Assembly: GCF_001610835.1 (NCBI RefSeq)
Contig: NZ_CP011270.1
Location: 2,870,001 to 2,934,000, forward strand
DNA: 64,000 bases
Reading direction: 5' to 3'
DNA from: Planctomyces sp. SH-PL14
GTDB lineage: Bacteria > Planctomycetota > Planctomycetia > Planctomycetales > Planctomycetaceae
Part shown: in pieces, positions 27,887 to 36,927 of the stretch
Position numbering within the stretch: position 1 is the stretch's first letter
Layout of the letters: the number at the start of each line of letters is the position of its first letter
Translations under genes and position numbers: made by a program
The notes under the pieces: generated by a model
The model's database searches: none
Told to the model about the DNA's origin: nothing
The model's input: the letters and a program-made list of their open reading frames with translations, nothing else

Positions 27887-28048
27887 GTTGCTCTCCGGGG
27901 CAAGTCGTGGGGATCGGGTGATATCAGCTCGGCCGGAGAGGGGGGAACGGGATTTGGTCGTTTAGCGCGCTTTCTAATCACCGCGAGCCCGTCCGTCGGC
28001 AGCTTTTGCCACAAGAAGAGGAAAGCCGCCTGGCGCGACCCGTCCCCT

Positions 28049-28079
28049 GGGAGGGCGAGGCTCCAGCCGAGCCGCGGCG
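28049..28079. repeat. Family B single arm (remnant)
   Basis: GGGAGGGCGAGGCTCC followed by AGCCGAGCCGCGG, the left arm of the elements at 9191 and 54696. No matching right arm follows within 300 bp, so this is a solo or decayed copy. Confidence 0.75.
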
Positions 28080-28157
28080 ATGGCTCCCGCGGCCGATCAA
28101 TCCTCGACGCCGCGCAGCGAGCGACCGCGTCATTCCCCTCGCCGTCTTCTCTGCGTC

Positions 28158-28214
28158 CTCCGTTTCTCTGTGTTTCAAAACTCTTCCGGAAGAGGGAAAC
28201 ACAGAGGCATAGAG
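28158..28214. repeat. Family F palindromic repeat
   Basis: A nested inverted repeat: outer arms CTCTGTGTTTC (28166-28176) and GAAACACAGAG (28196-28206) enclose the perfect palindrome CTCTTCCGGAAGAG (28181-28194). Flanking bases CTCCG and CACGGAG extend the symmetry. It lies upstream of the ECF sigma operon. Confidence 0.75.
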
Positions 28215-28385
28215 ATCACGGAGAAAGAAGGAGATACCGCGCTCCGACCAACGGGCCAGCGGCAACGACCCCGCCTCGCCACGGACCCGCAAACCTGACA
28301 ATCGAAGGATTTTGGGGACGCACTTCGCGAACGCCCTCACAGAAAACCTCGCCCAACCACTGTTCGCACCCCTGGCCGGCGAAGA

Positions 28386-28532
28386 GGTGAGGGGGCATCC
28401 GGCACGTTGTCCGCGCTTGGACACGCCCTCCTTCAGACATCTCTCGACGGCCAAGCCTCCGGCGGGCAAAGGGGGGCCAAGAAAACAACACAGGCCCCTC
28501 TGCACTCCCCACCAGGGTCCCCCTGGACCCGG
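28386..28532 (-). repeat. Family A repeat, copy 5 (half element)
   Basis: Inverted orientation; only the end carrying the GGGTCC hairpin is present, from the central hairpin (TGTCCGCGCTTGGACA) outward. Its inner hairpin at 28471-28499 has the long loop cassette GGCCAAGAAAACAACACAGG. The other half is absent. It lies 101 bp before the ECF sigma gene. Confidence 0.85.
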
Positions 28533-28633
28533 TGGATGGGGGTCGTCCATTTGCCGCGAACACTTTCTTACGACCACCACATTCTCCCAAACGACCCTTG
28601 CCCCAACCGTCCACCACCCGCTGAAATACCTGC

Positions 28634-29206
28634 ATGGCCCCCAACGACCGGGAACTCATGCTGCGCGTCCAGGCGGGCGAACATAATCTGTTCGCCCAGC
28701 TCGTGGACCGCTTCCGGCCCCGGCTCCTCCGCTTTGCCGCCAACAAACTCGGCGACCGCACCGCCGCCGAAGACGCCGTCCAGGAAACCTTCCTCGCCGT
28801 CTTCGTTTCACGAGCGTCCTACGACTCCCGGTTCGCCCTCAGCACCTGGATCTGGACCATCCTCCTCAACGCGTGCCGCAAGGCCCACGCCAAACGCTCC
28901 CGACCCCTCGTCGCCTCCACGGCCTCCCTGGGGACATCGCCGACTCCCGCCGAGTCCGAACGATCCGAAGACCGCGAAGAACTCCACGCCTGGCTCGCCC
29001 ACCTTCCTGAAGTGGAAGCGGACGCCCTCCGGCTGCGGTTCTTCGGCGAACTGAGTTTTGAAGAGATCGCCGCGGCCATGAACAGCAGCGTCAGCGGAGC
29101 GAAAGTCCGGGTCCGCCGTGGACTCGAACGCCTCGCCGAACTGGCCCGCCAGGGCCGCGTGGAACCTGTCCGAGATCCGGACCCCGTCCCGGGGAGTGGA
29201 ACATGA
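28634..29206 (+). CDS. ECF-type RNA polymerase sigma factor
   Basis: 190 residues with sigma region 2 (about 8-60: ELMLRVQAGEHNLFAQLVD and AAEDAVQETFLAVF) and region 4 (about 125-170: LRLRFFGELSFEEIAAAM, then VRVRRGLERL, a helix-turn-helix). Regions 1 and 3 are absent, as in group 4 sigma factors. Its stop overlaps the anti-sigma start by 4 nt (ATGA at 29203), which implies translational coupling. It should direct an envelope or redox stress regulon, judged from its partner. ECF operons are often autoregulated, but the promoter was not found. Confidence 0.93.
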   Translation: MAPNDRELMLRVQAGEHNLFAQLVDRFRPRLLRFAANKLGDRTAAEDAVQETFLAVFVSRASYDSRFALSTWIWTILLNACRKAHAKRSRPLVASTASLGTSPTPAESERSEDREELHAWLAHLPEVEADALRLRFFGELSFEEIAAAMNSSVSGAKVRVRRGLERLAELARQGRVEPVRDPDPVPGSGT

Positions 29207-29673
29207 TCACCTGCGATCAAGCCTTCGACTGCATGACCGACGCCCGGCGGAAGGACAGCCCCGAGCTCGCCGCCCACCTTGCGGACTGCCCCCGCTGCCG
29301 CCAGATGGCCGAGACCCTCGCGCCCGCCGTCGACCTTCTCACGGGACCCGTCCCCCCCTGGATGAGCGGCGAAGCGGTCGCCACCCGGACCGCCGCCGAC
29401 ACCGAGACCGTCGCGCTCGCCGTTCGCTCCGCCCAGCGGCTCGGCCGGCCCCGCACGCTCCTCGGCACTCCGCTGCGGCGCAGCCTCCTCGCCTCGATGG
29501 GGGGCGCCCTCGTCGGCGCCCTGGCGATGGCGCTCCTGCTGCCCGCTCAGAAACCGTCCCGGCCCGCGGCGGGCGAAGTCTGCACCTGGCAGAACCGCAG
29601 CGCCGCCATGGTCAACGACGCCAAAACCCTCGCCCTCTCCTGCGTGGTCTGCCACATCCAGGACACCAAGTAG
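29203..29673 (+). CDS. Anti-sigma factor with C-terminal CxxCH motif
   Basis: 156 residues. The N-terminal zinc-finger (zf-HC2-like) has H25-x3-C29-x2-C32 in HLADCPRC. One transmembrane helix lies near residues 102-122 (LLASMGGALVGALAMALLLP). The outer part, about 30 residues, contains one Cys in GEVCTW and a CVVCH motif at 147-151, the consensus for covalent heme c. The cytoplasmic zinc domain should hold the sigma factor encoded by the overlapping upstream gene. The outer CxxCH suggests a heme or redox sensor; that is an inference. dusB follows 16 bp later. Confidence 0.85.
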   Translation: MITCDQAFDCMTDARRKDSPELAAHLADCPRCRQMAETLAPAVDLLTGPVPPWMSGEAVATRTAADTETVALAVRSAQRLGRPRTLLGTPLRRSLLASMGGALVGALAMALLLPAQKPSRPAAGEVCTWQNRSAAMVNDAKTLALSCVVCHIQDTK

Positions 29674-29689
29674 CTTCCCGAAGTTTCGC

Positions 29690-30748
29690 GTGAGTCCTCA
29701 GCCTCTCTTCTACGGTCCGCTTCGTCTTCCGACGCGGTATCTCCTCTCGCCGCTCGCCGGGTTCACGAACCTGCCGTTCCGACGGATCTGCCACGAGATC
29801 GGCGGACTCGGTCTCGGCACGACGGACCTCGTCAGCGCCCGCGGCCTGATCGAGGGGAGTCAGAAGACTCTCCAGCTCATCGCCACCTGCGCGGAGGACA
29901 AGCCGTTCGCCGTCCAGATCTTCGGCGGCGAGCCCGAGGTCATGCGCGACGCGGCCCAGCTCCTGGAAGGCAAGGGGGTCGACTCGGTCGACATCAATAT
30001 GGGCTGCCCGGTCCAGCGGATCACGGGGGGCGGCGCGGGCTCGGCCATGATGTGCCGCCCCACCGACACGATCGATCTCGTCCGGACCGTCGTTGAGTCG
30101 GTCCGGATCCCCGTCACCGTCAAGATGCGGCTCGGCTGGGACGAGCAGCAGATCACCGCCCCGTTCTTCGCCCGCGAGTTCGAACAGACCGGCGTCGCCG
30201 CCATCGCGATCCACGGCCGCACGCGGGCCCAGGGGTTCTCAGGCTCGGTCAGCCGGCCGGGAATCCGGCAGGTGGTCGAAGCGGTCCAGCGGATCCCGGT
30301 GATCGGCAACGGTGACATCCGGACGGTCGCGCAGGCGGCCGAGATGTTCCGCGAGACCGGCTGTCACGGGATCTCGATCGGCCGCGGCGCCCTCGCCAAC
30401 CCCTGGATCTTCCGCCAGCTCGTCGAGCAGGAGATGACGGGGACTTTTTCGCCCGCGGGCTCGTTCGAAGACCGCCTCGAGCTGATGTCGCGGCAGTTCC
30501 GCTACCTCGTCGATCTCGTCGGCGAATACCGGGCGCTTCCTGCCTTCCGGAAGATGGCCCACTGGTATCTCAAGTCGATGCACGTCCGGGCTCACCTGCG
30601 GAACGCCTTCCAGGTCGCCCAGACCTGCGGCGAGGTGGCCGACGTTCTGACGGGGATCCGGGAAGAGGGCCCTTCCCGCGGCAACCGGACGGGCGAGCTT
30701 CCTGACATGCACATCCCCGTCCCGGCGGGACCGGTTGAACGCTGGTGA
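29690..30748 (+). CDS. dusB: tRNA-dihydrouridine synthase
   Basis: An FMN enzyme that reduces uridine to dihydrouridine in tRNA. 352 residues, normal for DusB/Nifr3. SPLAGFTNLPFR opens the barrel, the active-site Cys106 is in NMGCPVQR, GGGAGSAMM follows, and IHGRTR and GNGDI are the FMN/phosphate loops. The start is GTG 29690, 16 bp after the anti-sigma gene; no better start exists nearby. Placement in a sigma/anti-sigma operon is unusual but may only reflect read-through. Confidence 0.94.
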   Translation: MSPQPLFYGPLRLPTRYLLSPLAGFTNLPFRRICHEIGGLGLGTTDLVSARGLIEGSQKTLQLIATCAEDKPFAVQIFGGEPEVMRDAAQLLEGKGVDSVDINMGCPVQRITGGGAGSAMMCRPTDTIDLVRTVVESVRIPVTVKMRLGWDEQQITAPFFAREFEQTGVAAIAIHGRTRAQGFSGSVSRPGIRQVVEAVQRIPVIGNGDIRTVAQAAEMFRETGCHGISIGRGALANPWIFRQLVEQEMTGTFSPAGSFEDRLELMSRQFRYLVDLVGEYRALPAFRKMAHWYLKSMHVRAHLRNAFQVAQTCGEVADVLTGIREEGPSRGNRTGELPDMHIPVPAGPVERW

Positions 30749-30757
30749 AGTCAATTA

Positions 30758-30914
30758 CCGGGTCCAGGGGGCACCCTGGTGGGGGATGCAAGGGGGCAAC
30801 GCCCTCTTGCCCGCCGGAGGCCTGGCCGTCGGACGCTGTCTGAAGGAGTGAGTGTCCAAACGCGGACAACGTGCCGTATGCCCCCTCACCAACCCGCGGG
30901 GAGTGCAAAGCCAG
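30758..30914 (+). repeat. Family A repeat, copy 6 (left half)
   Basis: Orientation as copy 1. The end hairpin is CCAGGG-GGCA-CCCTGG. The sequence follows family A through the central hairpin and the CACCAACCCGCGGGGAG segment. It then breaks off at 30914, where a different inverted repeat (family K) begins. It starts 9 bp after the dusB stop. Confidence 0.85.
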
Positions 30915-31016
30915 CGGTGCGGTGTGACGGAGTCCTCAGCGTGGATGCGGTTTGAGCGAGCATAGCTAAGGCGCAAGACCCACTCTCGACTCACGAATCC
31001 GAAGGACACCGCACCG
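30915..31016. repeat. Family K inverted repeat replacing the right half of copy 6
   Basis: Perfect 11-nt inverted ends: CGGTGCGGTGT (30915-30925) and ACACCGCACCG (31006-31016), 80 nt apart. The interior starts with a family A-like TCCTCAGCG and otherwise is unrelated. The right end lies 8 bp from the murJ stop. Confidence 0.7.
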
Positions 31017-31023
31017 TGGGAGC

Positions 31024-32697
31024 TCAAACCATCTCGACGGGAACGTCTTCGTCGTCCGTGTCCTGGTTTCCACGGCGGCGGCGCGGATACAGGAGTTCGG
31101 CCGGATGCGTGAGGCCGATCAGGTGCGCGATCGCCAGATACGTTCCCCCGCCGGCGACGCAGACCGTCGCCAGCCCCGCCGCGCTCATGCGGCTGGGGCC
31201 TGTGAATGCCCCGCTCAACAGGTAGCAGACCACGACCATCCCTGCCGACGCTGCGAGCGTCTTTCCGACCGTCCGGCCGATCGAGGCGGCGTCGAATGCT
31301 CCGAACCGGGTTGTTGCGGCCCAGACGCACAGACCCAGTTGAACGATCGCGGAGATCGAGCTGGCCCACGCGAGGCCGTCCCCTCCGACGAGGAACACGA
31401 GCGACAGGCTCAGCACCAGGTTGAGCGCGACGGCGATCGAAGCCATCCGGACCGGAGTCAGCCGGTCCTCGACCGCATAGAAGCCGCGGTTCACGATCAG
31501 CACCGCGATCGAGGCCCAGACGCTCACGCCGTAGCCGACGACCATCCGCGCCGTCAGGGCTGAGTCGTGGCGGTCGAAGTTCCCCCGCTCGAACAGCACC
31601 TGCGTCAGCGGCGCCGCGAGTTGCACGAGCGCCACGCTGGCCGGGATCCCGATCGCCAGCGCCATCTCGAGGCCATGCCCGTAGTCGCGGCGGAAGAGCG
31701 TCCAGTCCTCCCGCTTGGCTGACCGCGTCAGGACCGGAAAGAGGACGGTCCCGAGGGCCACGCCGAAGACCCCCATCGGGAACTGCAGCAACCGGTAGGC
31801 GTAGTACAGGGCCGCGGCGGTTCCTGTGGTGACCGTCGAGGTCGATCCGATGGCGGTTCGCTCTCCATCGGCCAGCCACCACGCCAGCGAGGTGTCCATT
31901 AGGGTGCTGGCCTGACTCAACAGCACTCCCGCCAGGACCGGCGTCATGGCGGCAAACACCGCCCGCACCTGCGGCCAGACCCCTCGCCAGTCCGACGTGA
32001 GACCATAACCGCGACCCGCCAGCACGACGTACGGAATGAGCAACTGCACCACCCCCCCGACGACGACTCCCCCCGCGACGAGCTGGATCCGATGGGCCGA
32101 GTCCGCCGAGGCCCAGGGAGCGACGAACGTGGACGCGATCCAGGCGATGTTGAGCAGCACCGGGATCATCGCCGGCCAGAAGAAGCTCCGCAGCGACTGC
32201 AGCACGGCGCACAGCTGCGCCGAAAGACAGATGACCAGCAGGTAAGGAAGCAGGATCGCGATCAACTGCAGCAGCAGCGTCGTCCGCTCGCTCCACGTTC
32301 CCAGGAGAAAGGCGAGGCCGATCGCTCCTTCGGCCATGAGAACGAAGACGACCAAGAGCGCCGCCAGCGTGAACAGGACGCCCGACGAGAGCCGGCGGGC
32401 TTCCGCAGGGCCGCGCTGCTCCAGCTCCTGAACGAACCGGGGGAGGAACGCCGTCGTCAGCGCCCCTTCGCCGAGGAGCTGCCGAAAGACGTTCGGGATC
32501 CGGAACGCGAGCGTGAAGGCATCCGACACCGTTCCGGCGCCGAACAGCCACGCCATGGCCATCTCCCGCCCCAGGCCGAGAACACGGCTGAGGAGCGTGC
32601 AGATGCTGACCAGCCGCACGCTGGCGAGCGTCGAACGGGTCGACGCGGGGGACGCGTCGGCCGTAGCCGGGGCTGTCGAACTGGGAGGACCGTCCAT
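31024..32697 (-). CDS. murJ: Lipid II flippase MurJ
   Basis: Flips the peptidoglycan precursor lipid II across the inner membrane. 557 residues with about 14 hydrophobic helices; the MVF/MOP family N-terminus is visible (TLLSRVLGLGREMAMAWLFG, then ANVFRQLLGEGAL-like AIPNVFRQLLGEGAL with F). The Arg-rich central cavity residues lie in the first helices as expected. The first 24 residues are polar and precede helix 1. It is probably cotranscribed with the small membrane protein gene that ends 52 bp upstream of it. Its presence supports a peptidoglycan wall in this organism. Confidence 0.93.
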   Translation of the reverse strand: MDGPPSSTAPATADASPASTRSTLASVRLVSICTLLSRVLGLGREMAMAWLFGAGTVSDAFTLAFRIPNVFRQLLGEGALTTAFLPRFVQELEQRGPAEARRLSSGVLFTLAALLVVFVLMAEGAIGLAFLLGTWSERTTLLLQLIAILLPYLLVICLSAQLCAVLQSLRSFFWPAMIPVLLNIAWIASTFVAPWASADSAHRIQLVAGGVVVGGVVQLLIPYVVLAGRGYGLTSDWRGVWPQVRAVFAAMTPVLAGVLLSQASTLMDTSLAWWLADGERTAIGSTSTVTTGTAAALYYAYRLLQFPMGVFGVALGTVLFPVLTRSAKREDWTLFRRDYGHGLEMALAIGIPASVALVQLAAPLTQVLFERGNFDRHDSALTARMVVGYGVSVWASIAVLIVNRGFYAVEDRLTPVRMASIAVALNLVLSLSLVFLVGGDGLAWASSISAIVQLGLCVWAATTRFGAFDAASIGRTVGKTLAASAGMVVVCYLLSGAFTGPSRMSAAGLATVCVAGGGTYLAIAHLIGLTHPAELLYPRRRRGNQDTDDEDVPVEMV

Positions 32698-32749
32698 GTC
32701 GGACGGGGTTATAGAGTTCCGTCGAACTCCGCGACCAGCCCGTTGGAGT

Positions 32750-33250
32750 TCACGCTTCGGCGTGCTCCTCTCCGCCTTGCGGATTCGCCGTCGTCCCCTC
32801 CGGGGGCAACGGCTCCCCTCGACCCGTCCGCCAGATGCCGCGCCACAGTCTCTGCCCCGTCAGGGCCAGAAGCCCCGCCACAACCGCCACGATGATCCAT
32901 CCGGCGGCGGGGATCGTCTCGCCCGTCCGGTCCTGGAAGTCGCTCGCGACTGTCGCCAGGTACACGAACAATGCGATCCACCCAGCCCACGGTCCCCCGC
33001 GGCCGGCGACCCCTTCGGCCAAAAGGACCGTCGCCCCGCACAGTCCCAGAACGGCCTGCGGTAGCGGGTATCCCGACTCCAGAGTAGCCGGCCCCAGCAG
33101 CGCTCCGGTCGAGCCCCCTACAAGTACCGCGGCGAGGAGCCGAACCCATCGCCCGCTTCCGGCCCGCCCCGGTCCGAGGATCCATCCCGGCAGCAGCGCC
33201 ACCGCCACATAGAGGATGAGTGTCAGGGAATTCACCGGGACGCTGGGCAT
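32750..33250 (-). CDS. Small integral membrane protein, unknown
   Basis: About 166 residues from ATG 33250 (MPSVPVNSLTLILYVAVALL) with four to five hydrophobic helices and a polar C-terminal tail ending GEEHAEA. No family is recognised. The frame remains open far upstream into repeat copy 7, but only the start at 33250 gives a membrane-like N-terminus. It precedes murJ on the same strand, which suggests a shared transcript and an envelope role; this is context only. Confidence 0.65.
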   Translation of the reverse strand: MPSVPVNSLTLILYVAVALLPGWILGPGRAGSGRWVRLLAAVLVGGSTGALLGPATLESGYPLPQAVLGLCGATVLLAEGVAGRGGPWAGWIALFVYLATVASDFQDRTGETIPAAGWIIVAVVAGLLALTGQRLWRGIWRTGRGEPLPPEGTTANPQGGEEHAEA

Positions 33251-33368
33251 GCGAGACCACTGCGAAGGGAAACAAGAACGTGCCGATGGATGGTAGCCGG
33301 AGAGCCGCAAGTCCTCGTCTGTCCGGGGCATTGAGGAGGTGAAATGCCTTATGCCGTTGGCTCGCACG

Positions 33369-33683
33369 ATGTTCTTGCCGACACGACTGTGCTCGCTCAA
33401 ACCCAACGTGCTACGGCAGCCTGGGGTCAAGGGGGCCATGCCCCCTTGCCGCCGGAGGCGCTTCCATGAGGAACCGTGGGACACAACGGATGTCCCCTTT
33501 GTGGTACCGGCGTTGAGGACTCACCGCTCGCTTTGCAATCCCCGCGGGTTGGTGAGGAGGCATACGGCACGTTGTCCGCGCTTGGACACTGCGCGCTTCA
33601 GACAACTTTCGATGGCCAGGCCTCCGGCGGGCAAAGGGGCGTTGCCCCTCTGCACTCCCCACCAGGGTGCCCCTGGACCCGGT
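33369..33683 (-). repeat. Family A repeat, copy 7 (full length)
   Basis: Inverted. The arm hairpin is AAGGGGGCCATGCCCCCTT. It lies between divergent genes, 118 bp from the small membrane protein start and 112 bp from the acetyltransferase start. Confidence 0.88.
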
Positions 33684-33795
33684 TGGGGAGCAATGCCTGA
33701 CCAACATTGAGCAAACGCACCTTCTCCCTTCAGCCTTCCGCACCCTTTCGGGACGGCGGTACGATGCCAAGTACATCGCACCAGGAACACCCTCT

Positions 33796-34413
33796 GTGAC
33801 GGTTGCCACCTATCGCCGGTATCAGATGGAGCTGGAGGTCCGGCGAAAGGCTCTCGCCGAGCCCGAGCTCCCCCCCGGCTACCAGTGGCAGTGCTGGCTC
33901 CCCGGCCGCTGCCTCGTCCACGCGCGGGTCAAGTACGAGAGCTTCGTCAACGACCTCGACGGACGCGTCTTCCCCTGCCTCGGCGACCGCGCCGGTTGCC
34001 GCCGGTTGATGTTCGACATCTCCCAGCACTCCGGTTTCCTGCCCGGCGCGACATGGCTCGTGGCGGTCGCCGGCCACGCCTCGCAGGACGCGGCCATCCC
34101 GTGCGGCGGCGTGCAGGGGATTCTCGTCTCCCGCCACTGCGGCAACATCCAGAACGTCGGCGTCATCCCCGAGCATCGCCGCCGCGGCCTCGGCCGGGCC
34201 CTCGTCCTGAAAGCGATGCAGGGCTTTCGGGCGGCCGGCGCACGGCGGGTTTCGCTCGAGGTCACGGCCGAGAACGAACAGGCGGTCGCTCTCTATCTGG
34301 ACATGGGCTTTCAGGTCGTCAAAACGTGGCAGCGGTTCGTCGACGACGCCTCTGCCGATGAAGCGGAAGTGGAGGCGATCGTCTCCGGGAGCCTCAGCTC
34401 CGAGCGGACATGA
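33796..34413 (+). CDS. GNAT-family N-acetyltransferase
   Basis: About 205 residues. The acetyl-CoA pyrophosphate loop R129-R-G-L-G133 follows the beta-strand IQNVGVIPEH, and SLEVTAENEQAVALYLDMGF is the usual C-terminal half. The N-terminal half (YRRYQMEL and VFPCLGDRAGCRRLM) is specific and looks conserved. The acceptor substrate is unknown. GTG 33796 is chosen because the family-like sequence begins there; upstream in-frame codons run into repeat copy 7. Confidence 0.85.
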   Translation: MTVATYRRYQMELEVRRKALAEPELPPGYQWQCWLPGRCLVHARVKYESFVNDLDGRVFPCLGDRAGCRRLMFDISQHSGFLPGATWLVAVAGHASQDAAIPCGGVQGILVSRHCGNIQNVGVIPEHRRRGLGRALVLKAMQGFRAAGARRVSLEVTAENEQAVALYLDMGFQVVKTWQRFVDDASADEAEVEAIVSGSLSSERT

Positions 34414-34828
34414 CGGCGGCAAACCCGTTCCCGCCATCGGGATCGGCGCGAGCCTCAGCATGATTCGTTTTGCCGCACAAGCCCGCTGTCGCGAAACGGC
34501 GCATTCGTCTTGACCTGAATCACACAGACCTGCAATTCTTGCCGGTGTTGGCAGAACGCCAGCCGATCTGGTGCGACAGCGTCCACGCCGTCCACCCTAC
34601 AGCACCCCTTCACGGCCCTCCGCGGCTGTCGACCCCTTCAGGCATGGAGGCCTGACCGGATGCTTCTTCGCAATCTCGCTGCGCCTCCTCAAGCCCTCCT
34701 CACTTCCTCGTCTCGCCTCTCCGCTCCTCTCGTCTCGCCCCCGTCCCTGCCTCGTTCCGTCCGTCGGTAGTCCCCACCACCGATCTCACGTTCTCTCCAC
34801 GACTCGACCCCTCACCGGGAGTGTCCGC
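34414..34828. other. Gene-free leader region, 415 bp
   Basis: No gene seen. From about 34660 to 34828 the + strand is strikingly pyrimidine-rich (CTCCTCAAGCCCTCCTCACT and similar) up to the start of the thioredoxin-protease gene. A weak TTGACC-N17-CAATTC string begins at 34511. The gap holds no palindromic repeat. Confidence 0.45.
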
Positions 34829-36571
34829 ATGGTCAGTTCATCGACCTTCGTCGCGATCGTTCTGTCGATTCTCGGCGCCCAGGCCCGGGGCGAAGTCCTG
34901 GACTTCGGCCTCACGTACTGCGGCCCGTGCCAGCAGATGAACCCGATCGTGGAGAAGCTGGCCCGCGAGGGGCACCCGATCCGCAAGGTGGATGGGGAGC
35001 GCGATCAGGCCCAGGCGAGCCGATTCAACGTCACCCGTTTTCCGACCTTCATCCTCGTGGTGGATGGCCGGGAAGTGCAGCGGGTCTCGGGACTCCAGAG
35101 CGAAGAGCAGCTGCGGATGATGCTCGCCCGCATTCCGACCGCGACCCCCACGGCCTCGGCGGGCCAGGGTCAGGCGGGCAGCGTGGCCGCGGCGCCGCCA
35201 ACCCGTCCCGTCAACGTCATCAATCCTCCCGGTCCCTTCCGCTCGAGCCTGGGCGAGGCGGCTCCCCTGCCGCGTCCTGCCAGCCACGATGCCCCGGTCG
35301 CCGCTCCGCCGCGCGTCGCCCAGGTGGAGGAGAAGGAGCGGATGTGGCCCTTTGGAAAGAAGAAGGACGCTCCGCCGGCCGTCCGCGCCAGCGGGCATGA
35401 ACTCGAAGGCGCCGCCCCCGCAGTAGCGTCGATCGACGACATCCTGTTCCGCGTCAGCGTCCGGATCCGCGTTCAGGTTGGTGACAAGATCAACCGCGGC
35501 TCGGGGACGATCATCGAAAGCAAGCCGGGCCGCACGCTCATCATGACCTGCGGCCACATCTTCCGCGGGATCGACGAGACGGCGAAGATCGAAGTCGACG
35601 TCGCCCCCTGGGAGCAGCCCAGGAAGTTCGTCGCCCGGCTGGTGAAGCACGATCTCGAATCCGACGTCGGTGTGATTTCGATTCCGACGACCGAACCGCT
35701 GCCGGTCGCCCCGGTCGCCCGCCGCAGCCAGAACCCGAAGGTCGGCGATCCGATGGTCTGCATCGGCTGCAGCGGCGGCGCGAACCCGACGCGGGAGCAG
35801 ATCCGCGTCACCGCCCTCGACAAGTACGAAGGCCCCTCGACGATCGAATGCGGCGGACTCCCGGTCCAGGGCCGTTCGGGAGGCGGACTCTTCGACGCCG
35901 CCGGCCGCCTCACCGGGATCTGCATTAATGCCGATCCGCAGGGACAGCGGGGCATCTACGCTGGCCTCTCGGCCGTGCAGGATCTGCTGACCGCTTCCAA
36001 CCTGGCCTACCTCCACACCGAGCCCGAGACGCGGGTCGCCGAAGCGGAAGCCGCTCCGGCCGCGAACTCGCGGGATGCCGGCATCGCCTTCGGTGGCGAC
36101 TCGGGCAACCCGTTCGGCCGGTCCTCGGCGAACGATCGGGCCGACGCCGCTCCGGCGGTGGATCCCCGGAGCCTTCCGGAATCGATGCGCGGCAGTGTCG
36201 CGATCAGCCCGGCCGTCGTTCCGGCCTCGGCTCCGGCGGCTGTCTCCGCTCCGCTCGATATTCCGGCCGATGAGGCGGAGGTCGTGGTCGTGATCCGCAA
36301 GAAGAACCAGCCGCAGAACGCTCCGCGGGTGATCGTGATCCACGAAGCGAGCGCGAAGTTCCAGCAGTACCTCGAAGGGGAACTCGGCCCGGCGGGTGCT
36401 CCTGCGATGTCGACCGCCGGCTTGGATCAGGGGGATCGTCCGCTGGTTGCTCGGCGGCCGGCTGCTCCCGCGGACTATGCTGGGGAATCGAAGGCCTCGC
36501 GGATCGGTCTGCCGCAGACGACTCTTTCGGAAGAGGTCCCGGCCCGGCCGTACGTGCGCCGGAAGAAGTGA
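34829..36571 (+). CDS. Exported thioredoxin-trypsin-like protease fusion
   Basis: About 580 residues. A signal sequence (1-19) leads directly into a thioredoxin domain with CGPC at 31-34 and VTRFPTFILV (cis-Pro) near 70. A Pro-rich linker (about 110-205) is followed by a trypsin-fold protease domain with a complete triad: H243 in TCGHIF, D279 in LESDVGV and S350 in GRSGGG. No PDZ domain follows; the last 180 residues are low-complexity. It should act in the periplasm, perhaps cutting or repairing oxidised proteins; that role is an inference. The start at 34829 gives the signal peptide. Confidence 0.85.
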   Translation: MVSSSTFVAIVLSILGAQARGEVLDFGLTYCGPCQQMNPIVEKLAREGHPIRKVDGERDQAQASRFNVTRFPTFILVVDGREVQRVSGLQSEEQLRMMLARIPTATPTASAGQGQAGSVAAAPPTRPVNVINPPGPFRSSLGEAAPLPRPASHDAPVAAPPRVAQVEEKERMWPFGKKKDAPPAVRASGHELEGAAPAVASIDDILFRVSVRIRVQVGDKINRGSGTIIESKPGRTLIMTCGHIFRGIDETAKIEVDVAPWEQPRKFVARLVKHDLESDVGVISIPTTEPLPVAPVARRSQNPKVGDPMVCIGCSGGANPTREQIRVTALDKYEGPSTIECGGLPVQGRSGGGLFDAAGRLTGICINADPQGQRGIYAGLSAVQDLLTASNLAYLHTEPETRVAEAEAAPAANSRDAGIAFGGDSGNPFGRSSANDRADAAPAVDPRSLPESMRGSVAISPAVVPASAPAAVSAPLDIPADEAEVVVVIRKKNQPQNAPRVIVIHEASAKFQQYLEGELGPAGAPAMSTAGLDQGDRPLVARRPAAPADYAGESKASRIGLPQTTLSEEVPARPYVRRKK

Positions 36572-36584
36572 TTCGAAGGTTCGT

Positions 36585-36901
36585 CCGCGTTCTTGCCGGA
36601 CGGACGCCTTAGCTCAAACCCAATGTGCCACGGCGGGCTGGGGTCAAGGGGGCCATGCCCCCTTGCCGCCGGAGGCACTTCTGTGAGGAACCGTGGTACG
36701 TAACGGATGTCCGTTTTGTGGAACCGGCGTTGAGGATTCCACGCCCGCTTAGTAATCCTCGCGGGATAGGTGAGGGGGTATCCGGCACGGTGTCCGCGAT
36801 TGGACACGCGCTCCTTCAGACATCTTTCGACGGCCAGGCCTCCGGCGGGCAAGGGGGATTCTCCCCCTTGCATCCCCTGACCAGGGTGCCCCTGGACCCG
36901 G
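36585..36901 (-). repeat. Family A repeat, copy 8 (full length)
   Basis: Inverted. The outer hairpin near its 3' side has an unusual loop: AAGGGGGATTCTCCCCCTT (36851-36869), a perfect 8-bp stem that differs from the GCAACGC form of other copies. It lies between the convergent thioredoxin-protease and adaptor genes. Confidence 0.88.
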
Positions 36902-36927
36902 TTGATGAGCCACGTTGGGCTTGCCCC

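Larger units (their letters stand above)
27887..28385. other. Gene-free region with repeat remnants
   Basis: No gene seen. It holds one family B arm and one family F palindrome, listed separately, ahead of a truncated family A copy. The promoter of the ECF sigma operon should lie here or between 28533 and 28633; no clear -35/-10 was identified. Confidence 0.5.
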
